Shown here: positions 18,461 to 27,636 of the stretch, one piece after another
How positions within the stretch are numbered: the first letter of the stretch is position 1
Layout: every line of letters starts with the position of its first letter
The notes under the pieces: model-generated
The model's input: only the letters and a program-made list of their open reading frames with translations
Database searches by the model: none
What the model was told of the DNA's origin: nothing
Source: CBDHFQ01 sp965262565
GTDB lineage: Bacteria; Bacteroidota; Bacteroidia; J057
NCBI GenBank assembly: GCA_965262565.1
Contig: CBDHFQ010000025.1
Coordinates: forward strand, 62,001-126,000
Direction: 5' to 3'
DNA length: 64,000 nucleotides
Program-made: the position numbers and the translations under genes

Positions 18461-19534
18461 ATGAGATCCAATTTTGCTCTTTCAGCGTTTATCCTAAGTA
18501 TAATATCTTGTTTCATGGCATGTCAGCAGCAACAGGACTCATCTACGACACCTCACTCAAACCAACAAGAAAGTATGTTCAACAATATTGTAGAAATTGA
18601 GCGCCTTGATGATGCTATAAATCAACTCATCCCTGAAAGCCCTGAGGTAGCTATTCTGGGGAAGGGATTTGACTGGAGTGAAGGGCCAGTATGGGTTCCT
18701 TCCATAGAGGCATTACTCTTTTCTGATGTTCCCGCTAATACTATTTATTTATGGAAGGATGGGCAGGAAGTGGTAGAATGGTTAAGTCCTTCAGGCTATA
18801 CACAAGAGGAAGAAAGGGGAGGAGAGACTGGTTCCAACGGACTCATTCTTGATCTTGAGGGCAATTTGATTTTATGTCAGCACGGGGATAGAAGAGTAGC
18901 GAGATTCTCTGGTGATTATGAGCAACCAAGACCAGAATTTGAAACAATTGTGGGGGATTTTGAAGGGAAGAAATTTAATAGTCCCAATGATGTGGTCATT
19001 GATAGGGATGGCAATTTGTATTTTACTGATCCTCCATACGGGTTAGAATACAGAATGGAGGATCCCAAGAAAGAAATCCCGTTTCAAGGAGTATACAGAT
19101 ATAGTACAGAAGGAGTATTAAGCTTAATCACTGATAAATTGACCAGACCTAATGGAATTATTCTATCCCCTGATGAATCAACCCTCTATGTAGCAAATTC
19201 CGATCCGGATGAAGCGATTTGGATGGCATATAGCCTAAACGAAAATGGAGAAGTTGATGGAGAAGAATTATTTTTTGATGTAACGGACAAAGTCGGAAGT
19301 GAGCCTGGCTTACCTGATGGAATGGCCATTGATCAAGAAGGAAACCTATTCGCTACAGGTCCAGGAGGTATATTTGTCTTCGCACCTGGTAAAAAACATC
19401 TAGGAACTATTCACACTCCTCAGGCAAGTGCTAATTGCACGTTTGGTAGAGAAGGAAACACCTTATTTATTACCTCGGATTCTCTGTTGTTAAGTATGGA
19501 ATTAAATACAATAGGCCTTCATTTTGGAAAATAA
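18461..19534 (+). CDS. SMP-30/gluconolactonase-like lipoprotein
   Basis: 357 residues. The N-terminus is a lipoprotein signal with lipobox FMAC (Cys21). The mature part is a six-bladed beta-propeller of the SMP-30/gluconolactonase/LRE type: FDWSEGPVWVP, LLFSDVPANTIYLWK, the GSNGLILDLEGNLILCQHGDRRV block, NSPNDVVIDRDGNLYFTDPPYG, RPNGIILSPDESTLYVANS and LPDGMAIDQEGNLFATGPGG. The Glu, Asn and Asp metal ligands of the family (in EGPVW, NSPNDV, PDGMAID) are present. Likely a periplasmic or surface sugar-lactonase; the substrate is unknown. Monocistronic. Confidence 0.9.
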   Translation: MRSNFALSAFILSIISCFMACQQQQDSSTTPHSNQQESMFNNIVEIERLDDAINQLIPESPEVAILGKGFDWSEGPVWVPSIEALLFSDVPANTIYLWKDGQEVVEWLSPSGYTQEEERGGETGSNGLILDLEGNLILCQHGDRRVARFSGDYEQPRPEFETIVGDFEGKKFNSPNDVVIDRDGNLYFTDPPYGLEYRMEDPKKEIPFQGVYRYSTEGVLSLITDKLTRPNGIILSPDESTLYVANSDPDEAIWMAYSLNENGEVDGEELFFDVTDKVGSEPGLPDGMAIDQEGNLFATGPGGIFVFAPGKKHLGTIHTPQASANCTFGREGNTLFITSDSLLLSMELNTIGLHFGK

Positions 19535-19781
19535 ATGGTCTATACTGTAAACTAAATCAAAACAGATCTTGACTAGACCTGATTTATAGATATAAACATA
19601 CCGATTATACAGTTTATAACCGTTAACAGAATACGAGTACACACTTTTTTCTAGGAATCTTGTGGGAAGTAAACCTTGAAAAATTAGATTGCAGAAAACT
19701 TAAGATTATTATGAGACTTTTTAAGTTTTCAGCTTTCATAAGCAAGACTATATTTTATCCGAACTGGATAAGTCTTCCTCA

Positions 19782-20486
19782 TTAATGTGACTTAACTTCT
19801 TCTGGTTTAAGTAAATCCTCAAAGAGTTTATCTTCCTTTTTTAATTTGGGAAGTAAATGGGCAAGTATATATGGATGATTAGGATGTTTTTCATAAAAAT
19901 CCTGGTGATATTCTTCTGCCGGGTAAAAATTCTTAAGCATTTCTACTTGAGTTACTATCGGCTTATTAAAAACTGCTTTTTCTTCCAATTTTGTTATATA
20001 AGCTTGAACGGATGCTTTTTGAGAATCATTATGAAAAAAAACAGCCGATCTGTATTGTTTCCCAACATCAGGCCCTTGTCTGTTTAATTGAGTAGGATCG
20101 TGAGTGGCAAAAAACACTTCAAGCAGATTAGGAAAGTCAACGATATTAGGATCGTAGTAAATTCTGACAGCCTCTGCATGATTAGTAGCACCGTAACTTA
20201 CTTGCTTGTATGTGGGGTTTTCTTCATCACCGCCTGAGTAACCAGAGATAACTTCCTCTACACCAGCAATCCGTTCGAAAACCGCTTCAACGCACCAGAA
20301 GCATCCACCTGCAAAGGTAGCTTCATCCAGACCGGGCTTGTCAGCAACAAAGTCTACCTTAAAGGTAGGTTTTTCCTCTGAATTGTTATTCGATGTTTGA
20401 GATTCCTCAGGTGAAGTAGAAATTGGATTACAAGCAAAAATAATAAAAATCCAACATCCGGTGAATAACCACTTTATTCTATTCAT
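19782..20486 (-). CDS. msrA: Peptide-methionine (S)-S-oxide reductase, lipoprotein form
   Basis: Reduces oxidised methionine in proteins. 234 residues: a lipoprotein signal (lipobox FAC, Cys19), a polar linker to about residue 54, then the MsrA core ATFAGGCFWCVEAVF with catalytic Cys62, GVEEVISGYSGG, YGATNHAEAVRIYYDP, FFATHDPTQLNRQGPDVGKQYRSAVFF and the C-terminal EEYHQDFYEKHPNHPY. The signal indicates that it works in the periplasm or at a membrane rather than in the cytoplasm. No MsrB gene lies next to it. Confidence 0.95.
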   Translation of the reverse strand: MNRIKWLFTGCWIFIIFACNPISTSPEESQTSNNNSEEKPTFKVDFVADKPGLDEATFAGGCFWCVEAVFERIAGVEEVISGYSGGDEENPTYKQVSYGATNHAEAVRIYYDPNIVDFPNLLEVFFATHDPTQLNRQGPDVGKQYRSAVFFHNDSQKASVQAYITKLEEKAVFNKPIVTQVEMLKNFYPAEEYHQDFYEKHPNHPYILAHLLPKLKKEDKLFEDLLKPEEVKSH

Positions 20487-20775
20487 AGTATCTTTTTTCA
20501 GGGAAAACGGAGATTAACAATAAAAAGTTTTGAGAAGAGTGGTATTGATTCATAAAAGTCTTACAAAATCTCCCATTACTTATTTAGATAAATATTTATA
20601 AGGTGAAAAATAGTCTTCCTATTACATATCATTAATAATAATACTATCATAATCGTTAATACTCTAAACCTTTGAAACCTCAGGTAAATTTAAGTATGTA
20701 ATTTTTGCATTTTGATCTTAATATTTCTACGGAAGTCGGGCATTGAATAATAGCACAGGAATTTAACTCAACTTC

Positions 20776-23352
20776 ATGCATCCCAAATTGTATATATGTT
20801 CTTTCTTGCTCAACCTTTGTTTAATTTATCCAATAGTTAGTCAAGATTTGATTCCTGTTTTTGAAGGAAATCATCAAGTACACGCAGAATATGACCTTAT
20901 TAATTACCTTCAAGATAATTTAGGTCAGACGCAAGAAATCCCAACAGACATTCTCAGCAATTCATTTAAGATTTTTGATGTTTTTTCTTTTGATCCATCT
21001 AATCTGTTTACTTATCTACAAAGCAGAAAGGAATCTAATGTGCAGTTCGTATGGAAATTAGGAGATGTACATAACTGGAGGTTAAAACTTGAAAATAATA
21101 ATTCAATTCTGGCAGGTAGAGATCTTGGGGACCTAATTCTTTTAAAAGGGTTTGTGGATCATGAGCAAGGAGGAGAAGTTAGGTTAATGATAGAGCCACA
21201 TAGAATCATGGGATTTGTAACCATTAACGGTAGGAAAATTTTTGTTGAGCAGATTTCCTTTATAGATGGTGGTTCTTCCAAAGAAGAATTGGTCACATAC
21301 GCACAAGAGGATGTAAAAGAAGAACCTCATAGCTGTGCTGCAACTTTTCATGAAACATATGAAGATCATGTTCAGGAGAGTATTGGAGCTGCAGAGAACT
21401 GTGCACAGCTAGAATTGGAAGTAGCTACTATGGCTACCTATGAACGAATGCAAACGTCAGGTGGAAACGAACCAGAGGTAAACAATCATATTTTAGGAAT
21501 TCTAAATACTGTCGAACCTAATTTTAGCTCCTTAAATCTTAAATTTAAAGTGGTCGAGCAGGGCGTATTTGACTGTCCAGACTGTCCTTCGTGGTCTGAA
21601 TCCACAGATCCTAATGTACTTTTAAAAGAGTTTTCTAAGTGGGCTCCTACAGGATTCAAAGAAAGTCATGATGTGGGGATTTTATTTTTTGATGGTGCAG
21701 GTAGCGGAGTTGTAGGGAAAGCGTGGGTAAGTGCTGTCTGTAATAGCTCTTATAAATATAGCATTGTTGATAAATTAAGAACTACAGATAAAAATAGGGT
21801 TTTGGTGGCGCATGAACTGGGACATAACCTAGGGGCTGGACATGATGAATCTGGGTCCAGCTATATTATGGCTCCAAGTGTAAATAGTAGTGCGGTTACT
21901 TTTTCCCCTCAATCTGAAGAGTCCATATTGAGAATACTAAATAGTAGAACCTGTCTTGATTGCTATCTTGTAGAAAATCCTGATAATACAAAGCCTACTA
22001 TTTCAATAAAATCATTTTCAATTAAAGAAAATAGTCCTAATGGTACCACAGTAGGAAGAGTTGAAGCCGAAGATCCAGAAGGAGACCCTTTAACTTTTAA
22101 TATTGTTGCAGGAAATGATCAGGAAGCATTTTCTATAGATAATTCTACAGGAGTAATTAAAGTAAATAATTCAAAAGCACTGGATTTTGAAACTAAAAAG
22201 GTATTCAATTTAGAAATAGAGGTCAAAGATATCTACGGATTAACTGGGAGAGGCCAGTTTGATATCAATGTAACTGATGTGAGTGAAAATGATAATAATC
22301 CACCGGTAGCCATCATTTCTGTGGATCAAATCAAGGGAATAGTACCTTTAGAAGTAACTTTTGATGGTAGCGAATCAGGAGATCCAGATGGGGATAAAAT
22401 TGGCTATACTTGGTTATTGAATCAAAGAAAAATAGAGGAAAGACCTATTTTTACTTATGTATTTGATAAAGTAGGTACCTACGAAATTTCGTTGACAGTT
22501 TCAGATGGTAAAGAATTATCTAAACCAGATATAATTTCTATTGAAGTAGTAGAAGCTACTTCTAACGATATATCTCCTATGGAAGATGCATTTACTAATA
22601 ATGCTTCTGTGTATAATGAGTCAAATTTTGGCGATTCACCCAAATTGTTTATCAGGAATAAATCTTCCTGGGGATATAAGTCATATCTGAAATTTGATAT
22701 TTCAGAATGGGGAGTAGTACAAGAAGGTAAACTCAGATTGTATGGAAACAATCCCAAGAATAATATACCTGTAAACGTGGGTATATATCAGGTAAATGAT
22801 GATTGGAATGAAATGGAAATTACATTCGATAATGCGCCTGTGTTAGAATCTCAGATAGGAGAAGCATCTTTTACTGATAAGCTGGAATATGTAGAAGTGG
22901 ATGTAACAGATTACTTGCAAAGACAAGTATTGGGAGATGGAATAGCCTCCTTTGCTTTAGCTTCCTTAAATGATGACTATGAAAGGGTAAGGCTTTGGAC
23001 AAAGGAATCTAATAAATCTGCAGCTATGTTAGTCATTGCTGGTTCCCAGAATACGAAAAAACTGGAAGAGGCAGCCAACATAGAAGAAGATATTACTTCT
23101 AACTCAATTACCGCATTTCCCAATCCATTTACCTCAGAAATTACTATCAAGATCAATAGTGAAGTGGGAGAAAATGATAAACGGACCGTTCAGCTAATTG
23201 ATGTGAGTGGTCGAGTCATCCACAGTTTGGTATTTAATGGATTAGAAGGGAATATCGATGTCGGCGATTCTATAGCTCCCGGCCTATACATTCTAAGAGT
23301 GGTTGATGGTAATACTATCGTCGGTACTACTAGGATAGCTAAATTCAATTAA
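20776..23352 (+). CDS. Secreted metzincin metalloprotease with cadherin, PKD and T9SS sorting domains
   Basis: 858-residue multidomain exoprotein. Order: signal peptide (ICSFLLNLCLIYPIVSQ); a pro-region to about 205; an M12B/reprolysin-like zinc protease domain with the ligand motif HELGHNLGAGH (346-356, catalytic Glu347) and a Met-turn at Met365 (SYIMAPS); a cadherin-like domain (about 410-505, with AEDPEGDPLTF); a PKD domain (about 509-595, with DGSESGDPDGD); a DNRLRE-like domain (about 598-755); and a C-terminal type IX sorting domain (from about 776, FPNPFTSEITI ... LYILRVVDG). It should be exported through the Sec and T9SS routes to the surface or medium. Substrate unknown. Confidence 0.92.
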   Translation: MHPKLYICSFLLNLCLIYPIVSQDLIPVFEGNHQVHAEYDLINYLQDNLGQTQEIPTDILSNSFKIFDVFSFDPSNLFTYLQSRKESNVQFVWKLGDVHNWRLKLENNNSILAGRDLGDLILLKGFVDHEQGGEVRLMIEPHRIMGFVTINGRKIFVEQISFIDGGSSKEELVTYAQEDVKEEPHSCAATFHETYEDHVQESIGAAENCAQLELEVATMATYERMQTSGGNEPEVNNHILGILNTVEPNFSSLNLKFKVVEQGVFDCPDCPSWSESTDPNVLLKEFSKWAPTGFKESHDVGILFFDGAGSGVVGKAWVSAVCNSSYKYSIVDKLRTTDKNRVLVAHELGHNLGAGHDESGSSYIMAPSVNSSAVTFSPQSEESILRILNSRTCLDCYLVENPDNTKPTISIKSFSIKENSPNGTTVGRVEAEDPEGDPLTFNIVAGNDQEAFSIDNSTGVIKVNNSKALDFETKKVFNLEIEVKDIYGLTGRGQFDINVTDVSENDNNPPVAIISVDQIKGIVPLEVTFDGSESGDPDGDKIGYTWLLNQRKIEERPIFTYVFDKVGTYEISLTVSDGKELSKPDIISIEVVEATSNDISPMEDAFTNNASVYNESNFGDSPKLFIRNKSSWGYKSYLKFDISEWGVVQEGKLRLYGNNPKNNIPVNVGIYQVNDDWNEMEITFDNAPVLESQIGEASFTDKLEYVEVDVTDYLQRQVLGDGIASFALASLNDDYERVRLWTKESNKSAAMLVIAGSQNTKKLEEAANIEEDITSNSITAFPNPFTSEITIKINSEVGENDKRTVQLIDVSGRVIHSLVFNGLEGNIDVGDSIAPGLYILRVVDGNTIVGTTRIAKFN

Positions 23353-23388
23353 TATTAATATTTATTCCATCTTCTCTGGGTATATTTA

Positions 23389-24225
23389 ATGGTATATTTA
23401 GAGAATATGGACCAATTAGATCAACTCTGCATTCATACTATTACCACAAAGCCCTTACCTATAATAGAAGCGATAAAAAAGTTTTCTAATCTTGGGGTTA
23501 AAGGTATTACAATTTGGCAAGATGCTGTAAAAAATATTTCTGCCAAGGAAATTGTCAATGTAGCCGATAATGAGGGCATGAATATCGTTAGTTACTGTAG
23601 AGGAGGCTTTTTCCCTCATACAGAAAAGGCTCAGAGACAAAAGGCTATAGAAAATAACTTGAAAATGTTAGATGAAGCGGCAGCCTTAGGTGCACCACAA
23701 TTAGTTCTGGTTTGTGGAGCTCATCCTGACCTATCTTTATCAGAATCTCGCCAACAAATACAAGATGGAATTTCTGCCTTAATCGATCACGCAGAAAAAG
23801 TTAAGGTTCGCCTTTCCATAGAGCCATTACATCCAATGTACGCTGATACGCGAAGTGCTATAAACACCTTAAAACAGGCAAATGATATGGCAGAGGCGAT
23901 TCATTCGGAATGGGTAGGAATAGCTATAGATGTATATCACGTATGGTGGGATCCAGATTTGGAAACCGAAATAGTCCGTTGTGGAAAAAACGGGCATATA
24001 TTTGCTTTTCATGTATGCGACTGGAAAGTTCCTACTAATCATCTATTGTTGGATAGAGGATTAATGGGGGAAGGTTGTATTCCCATTCCCCTTATTCGTT
24101 CGTGGATTGAGAAAGCTGGTTTCAAGGGATGTTATGAAGTTGAAATTTTTTCAGATCACTATTGGAAGATGGAGCAGGATACTTTTCTTGGTAAAATTGT
24201 GGAAGCTTATAAGAAGTATGTCTAA
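23389..24225 (+). CDS. Sugar phosphate isomerase/epimerase (xylose isomerase-like TIM barrel)
   Basis: 278-residue protein with the AP-endonuclease-2/xylose-isomerase-like TIM-barrel pattern. Metal-binding style residues are visible in RLSIEPLHPMYADTR (Glu), WVGIAIDVYHVWWDP (Asp, His) , FAFHVCDWK (His, Asp) and GCYEVEIFSDHYW (Glu). No signal peptide, so it is cytoplasmic. The start is at 23389, but the Met at 23407 (MDQLDQLCIH) fits relatives equally well. It is followed after 52 bases by an Nramp-fold transporter on the same strand; co-transcription suggests uptake plus isomerisation of the same compound, which is inference. Confidence 0.85.
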   Translation: MVYLENMDQLDQLCIHTITTKPLPIIEAIKKFSNLGVKGITIWQDAVKNISAKEIVNVADNEGMNIVSYCRGGFFPHTEKAQRQKAIENNLKMLDEAAALGAPQLVLVCGAHPDLSLSESRQQIQDGISALIDHAEKVKVRLSIEPLHPMYADTRSAINTLKQANDMAEAIHSEWVGIAIDVYHVWWDPDLETEIVRCGKNGHIFAFHVCDWKVPTNHLLLDRGLMGEGCIPIPLIRSWIEKAGFKGCYEVEIFSDHYWKMEQDTFLGKIVEAYKKYV

Positions 24226-24277
24226 AAACCTTATAAGTCCTTTCATTTTTACCGAGATGAAATTAAAATTTATATAA

Positions 24278-25627
24278 GTGAATGATCCATATGTCATAAC
24301 AGGAGATAAAATTTGCGATCCTCCTTCCTCTTTTTTCCATAAAATTCGTTTTCTGGGACCAGGCTTAATTCTCTCTGCTTCTATTGTAGGTTCGGGAGAA
24401 CTCATTGCTACTACCAGATTAGGGGCTGAAGCTGGATATATTACTTTTTGGATTATTTTAGTGAGTTGCTTCGTAAAAGTAGCCATTCAAATGGAGTTTG
24501 GGAGATATGCTATTCTTACTGGAGAATCAGTGATGAGAGCATTCAACCGTCTGCCTGGACCTAAATTTCAGAATGCCCACTGGACCATATGGAGCTGGGT
24601 TATATTAATGTCTTTTAAAATGCTTCAGGTAGGAGGAGTTGTAGGTGGCGTAGGAATCATTTTAAACTTAGCTATCCCTTTTTTATCCGTAGAGGTCTGG
24701 ACCTTTTCTGTGGCTATTTTAGTAGCACTGCTGGTATTTAGAGGGTATTATCGATGGATCGAAGTTATTTCTATCAGTTTGATCGGACTATTTACATTGT
24801 TTACACTGATTTGTCTCGTCGCTCTTCAATATACTCCCTATGCTATAAGTTGGGAAAATATAGTAAGTGGATTAAGCTTCCAACTTCCAAGTGGGTTAGT
24901 AGGAGTAGCCATTGCAGCCTTTGGACTAACAGGAGTAGGAGGAGATGAAATCATGTATTACAATTATTGGTGTATAGAAAAGGGATACGCAGCATACACA
25001 GGACCTAAAGAAGATAGCATAGCGTGGCGGGAAAGAGCAAAGGGATGGATTAATGTAATGTATTGGGATGCTGTGATTGCCATGATCGTTTATACTACTG
25101 TTACCGCAGCATTTTATCTGTTGGGGGCCGCAGTACTACATGTAAGACAAGATATACCAGAAGGTTTTTCTATGATTGAGAGTCTATCTAATATGTATAC
25201 CGAATCACTTGGGCCATGGGCTAAGACAGTATTCCTTACAGGAGGATTTATCGTTTTATTCTCTACCTTATTTGCCGCATTAGCTTCTTGGATTAGAGTA
25301 TATACAGATGCTTTTGGACAACTAGGATGGATAGATTTTTTTAGCTTGGAAAGCAGAAAAAAAACATTGGCGTTTTTAGCGTGGTTTTTTCCAATAGGGT
25401 GGGCTATATTTTTTGTTTTTGTGAGACTTCCCGTTTACATGGTATTGACAGGAGGAATTATTACTTCAATAATTCTATTTATCGTAGTTTATGCTGCATG
25501 GTATTTTAGGTATAGAGTAATGGATAGAGAATTAATTGGTGGAAAAGGGATAGATGCCTTCTTTTGGTTGAGTTCCATTTCGATCATGCTTATAGGGTTT
25601 TATGGGATTGTTAAATTATTCCTTTAA
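24278..25627 (+). CDS. Nramp-fold membrane transporter lacking the canonical metal motifs
   Basis: 449 residues with about eleven transmembrane helices and the family's N-terminal GPGLILSASIVGSGELIATTRLGAEAGY-like pattern. Where true metal-transporting Nramps have DPGN in helix 1, this protein has GSGE; where they have MPH in helix 6, it has GGD (in GLTGVGGDEIMYYNYW). Both metal-coordinating motifs are therefore missing, as in the divergent Nramp-related groups, so transport of Mn2+ or Fe2+ cannot be assumed. The start is a GTG at 24278. It sits directly after the TIM-barrel gene, so an organic substrate is a fair alternative. Confidence 0.85.
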   Translation: MNDPYVITGDKICDPPSSFFHKIRFLGPGLILSASIVGSGELIATTRLGAEAGYITFWIILVSCFVKVAIQMEFGRYAILTGESVMRAFNRLPGPKFQNAHWTIWSWVILMSFKMLQVGGVVGGVGIILNLAIPFLSVEVWTFSVAILVALLVFRGYYRWIEVISISLIGLFTLFTLICLVALQYTPYAISWENIVSGLSFQLPSGLVGVAIAAFGLTGVGGDEIMYYNYWCIEKGYAAYTGPKEDSIAWRERAKGWINVMYWDAVIAMIVYTTVTAAFYLLGAAVLHVRQDIPEGFSMIESLSNMYTESLGPWAKTVFLTGGFIVLFSTLFAALASWIRVYTDAFGQLGWIDFFSLESRKKTLAFLAWFFPIGWAIFFVFVRLPVYMVLTGGIITSIILFIVVYAAWYFRYRVMDRELIGGKGIDAFFWLSSISIMLIGFYGIVKLFL

Positions 25628-25816
25628 TCCAATCCAATGAGAACACTATTCTAAATAAGTATTATACATAGTGAATGAGGGGTAATTCTCTCATTAGAAT
25701 TGTACCAATAACCCACAGCGTTTTATTAGGCAGATAGAAAGAGGTGTTGTCAGTTCTAAAAGTTGTTCGTATGAATCATTGGCATAAATGATACAACAAT
25801 GAAGTTAATATTTAGA

Positions 25817-25853
25817 AAGTGAGGATGACCACCGTGAGCCATCCCCCACTTTT
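25817..25853. terminator. Bidirectional terminator between the Nramp-like and ATP-grasp genes
   Basis: AAGTGAGGATG (25817-25827) pairs with CATCCCCCACTT (25840-25851), with a small bulge; T-rich bases follow on both strands. It lies between two convergent genes and could terminate both. Confidence 0.5.
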
Positions 25854-25894
25854 CATGTTCAGTAATAAGAAATACTTAACCTGTGAAAGTCTAA

Positions 25895-27223
25895 TTATTC
25901 TTCTCTTCCTCCTTTTAATTTATCCTGTAATACTTTTAAATCATCCCATTTTCCTACAGAAGCTAATCCTGCTTGTTTGGGCCATGTAGAAGGATCATGC
26001 ATTCTGTATCTACTTCCCGCTTTTTGGAGGATGTTAATTAAAAAATCCTGACTGGTTTCGGATAATTGGGTAAAGGTGTAGATACCGGACTCGTTTAAGA
26101 GAGAGGCAATTTTGGGGCCGATACCTTCTATCTTTTTCAAATCATCTTTTTGGGTGGTAGTAGGCTCCATCTCTAATTCAGGAGAAGGGGCTGTATGAAA
26201 TACCTGACCTTCGTTAGTCTCTTCCTCAATTGCTACTGGTTCCGCTTCTACAGATGATCCCATATCTGCTTCTCCTACTTTTCCAGCTAACATTTCTCCC
26301 CAGGTGAGATGATTAAATCCGTAGCCTTCCACTTGTGCACGTTGAATAGCCAATGTAGCTACCTGATCTACTAACCACTCAAAATTCTCAAGACCGATGC
26401 CATACATGTCAGTGTCCGGCGCAGGATTACATATATCCAATGCATATAGTATTCCTTCATTTATTCCAAAATCTACGGTACTGAAATCATATCCCAAAGT
26501 ATGATTTAAGCGTTTAGTATGATCGGTTAATTTTTGTTCAATATCTACGGGTATTTCCTGTGTGGGATTATACCTAAGCTGCTGGCCTTCCACCATTTCA
26601 TAAGGAACTATTTGTGTGTTTTCCCCTCCTACACAATACACTCTGTAATGTGCTTCATATTCTCTGTTTTCTTCTAGCATCATTACTTGATTCCCTGTCT
26701 GGCGATGTATCTGAAATAGCTCATCAGGTGAAAAGATCTTAAACATTCTTCTCCAGCTGACAGTAGCAATCCCCGTATCAACATAGGGTTTCATCAAATT
26801 GGGGAATCCTAAATAGTTAAATATGTCATTCCAATTATAAGGAAGAACGAGATTTCTAAACGATTCTGCGATAGTATAGGTAGGACGATGATGAGAAGGA
26901 AGTAAGCAAGATTTAGGAACGGGAATACCTAGCCTGGAAGAAACTGCTCCTTTGAAAAAGCGATCATCCTGGCTTAGACGAAACGGATTATTTATAACTA
27001 TACTTCCTGCGAGAGCAGCACTTTTTAGATAACTTCTGTAGAAAGGAATGTCATGAGAAATTCTATCGACTATTACTGAATAATTAGGAGGTTCGTTTTG
27101 AATGACTTTGTCAATTATGACGGATTCTGCCAATATTTCGCCATTTACTCTTTCATTGATTCGATCTACAAAAGCCTGAGGGAAGGAGTTCTCTTCTCCG
27201 TACAAAATACCAATTTTCTTCAT
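25895..27223 (-). CDS. ATP-grasp-like protein fused to a helix-hairpin-helix domain
   Basis: 442 residues. The N-terminal part (to about 320) resembles a RimK/glutathione-synthetase-like ATP-grasp ligase: GFPNLMKPYVDTG (lysine strand), QVMMLEENREYEAHYRVYCVGG, and a C-terminal metal-site-like VDFGINEGILYALDICNPAPD. A variable acidic linker follows (about 325-360), then a helix-hairpin-helix domain of DUF4332-like type (DLKKIEGIGPKIASLLNESG, then TFTQLSE, about 362-440). ATP-grasp enzymes join a carboxylate to an amine or thiol; the HhH would allow binding to nucleic acid or protein. The fusion is unusual and the substrate unknown. Divergent from the downstream regulator gene. Confidence 0.7.
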   Translation of the reverse strand: MKKIGILYGEENSFPQAFVDRINERVNGEILAESVIIDKVIQNEPPNYSVIVDRISHDIPFYRSYLKSAALAGSIVINNPFRLSQDDRFFKGAVSSRLGIPVPKSCLLPSHHRPTYTIAESFRNLVLPYNWNDIFNYLGFPNLMKPYVDTGIATVSWRRMFKIFSPDELFQIHRQTGNQVMMLEENREYEAHYRVYCVGGENTQIVPYEMVEGQQLRYNPTQEIPVDIEQKLTDHTKRLNHTLGYDFSTVDFGINEGILYALDICNPAPDTDMYGIGLENFEWLVDQVATLAIQRAQVEGYGFNHLTWGEMLAGKVGEADMGSSVEAEPVAIEEETNEGQVFHTAPSPELEMEPTTTQKDDLKKIEGIGPKIASLLNESGIYTFTQLSETSQDFLINILQKAGSRYRMHDPSTWPKQAGLASVGKWDDLKVLQDKLKGGREE

Positions 27224-27636
27224 GTTTAGGATAATTTGTCAGTGTAGTTTAAGATGCTTCAGTTTAAGAAATAATAATTTAGTGTTAATTTACTTATAGC
27301 TAATTAGTCTAAAGAGCGAACTATTTGTGATTTATTTATGGCCCTAGTAAGATATTCAATTTAAGATAAAAATAAACTAATTATTTTGATAAGATTAATT
27401 TTAGGAAAGCAGAAGGAAGGAGAGGAAACGCTAGGACTATCGGATATATGTAAATTGTGTAGAAGAACGTTGATCCTTTTTTACTTTGGGACAATAGGTT
27501 AAGCTAACAAGCTATGAGGAAGAGATTTCAATGGAGGATTATATCTATGTTTTAGGATGAATTTTATTTTTCATTCGTGAATTATCCTTGAATAGGGAGT
27601 CCGAATTGTGTAAATTATAGAAATAAGGATTACAAC
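27224..27636. other. Gene-free stretch between the ATP-grasp gene and the hybrid regulator
   Basis: About 410 AT-rich bases between divergent genes, expected to hold promoters for both. I see no clear TTG/TAnnTTTG pair, no RNA gene and no convincing small reading frame. Confidence 0.5.
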
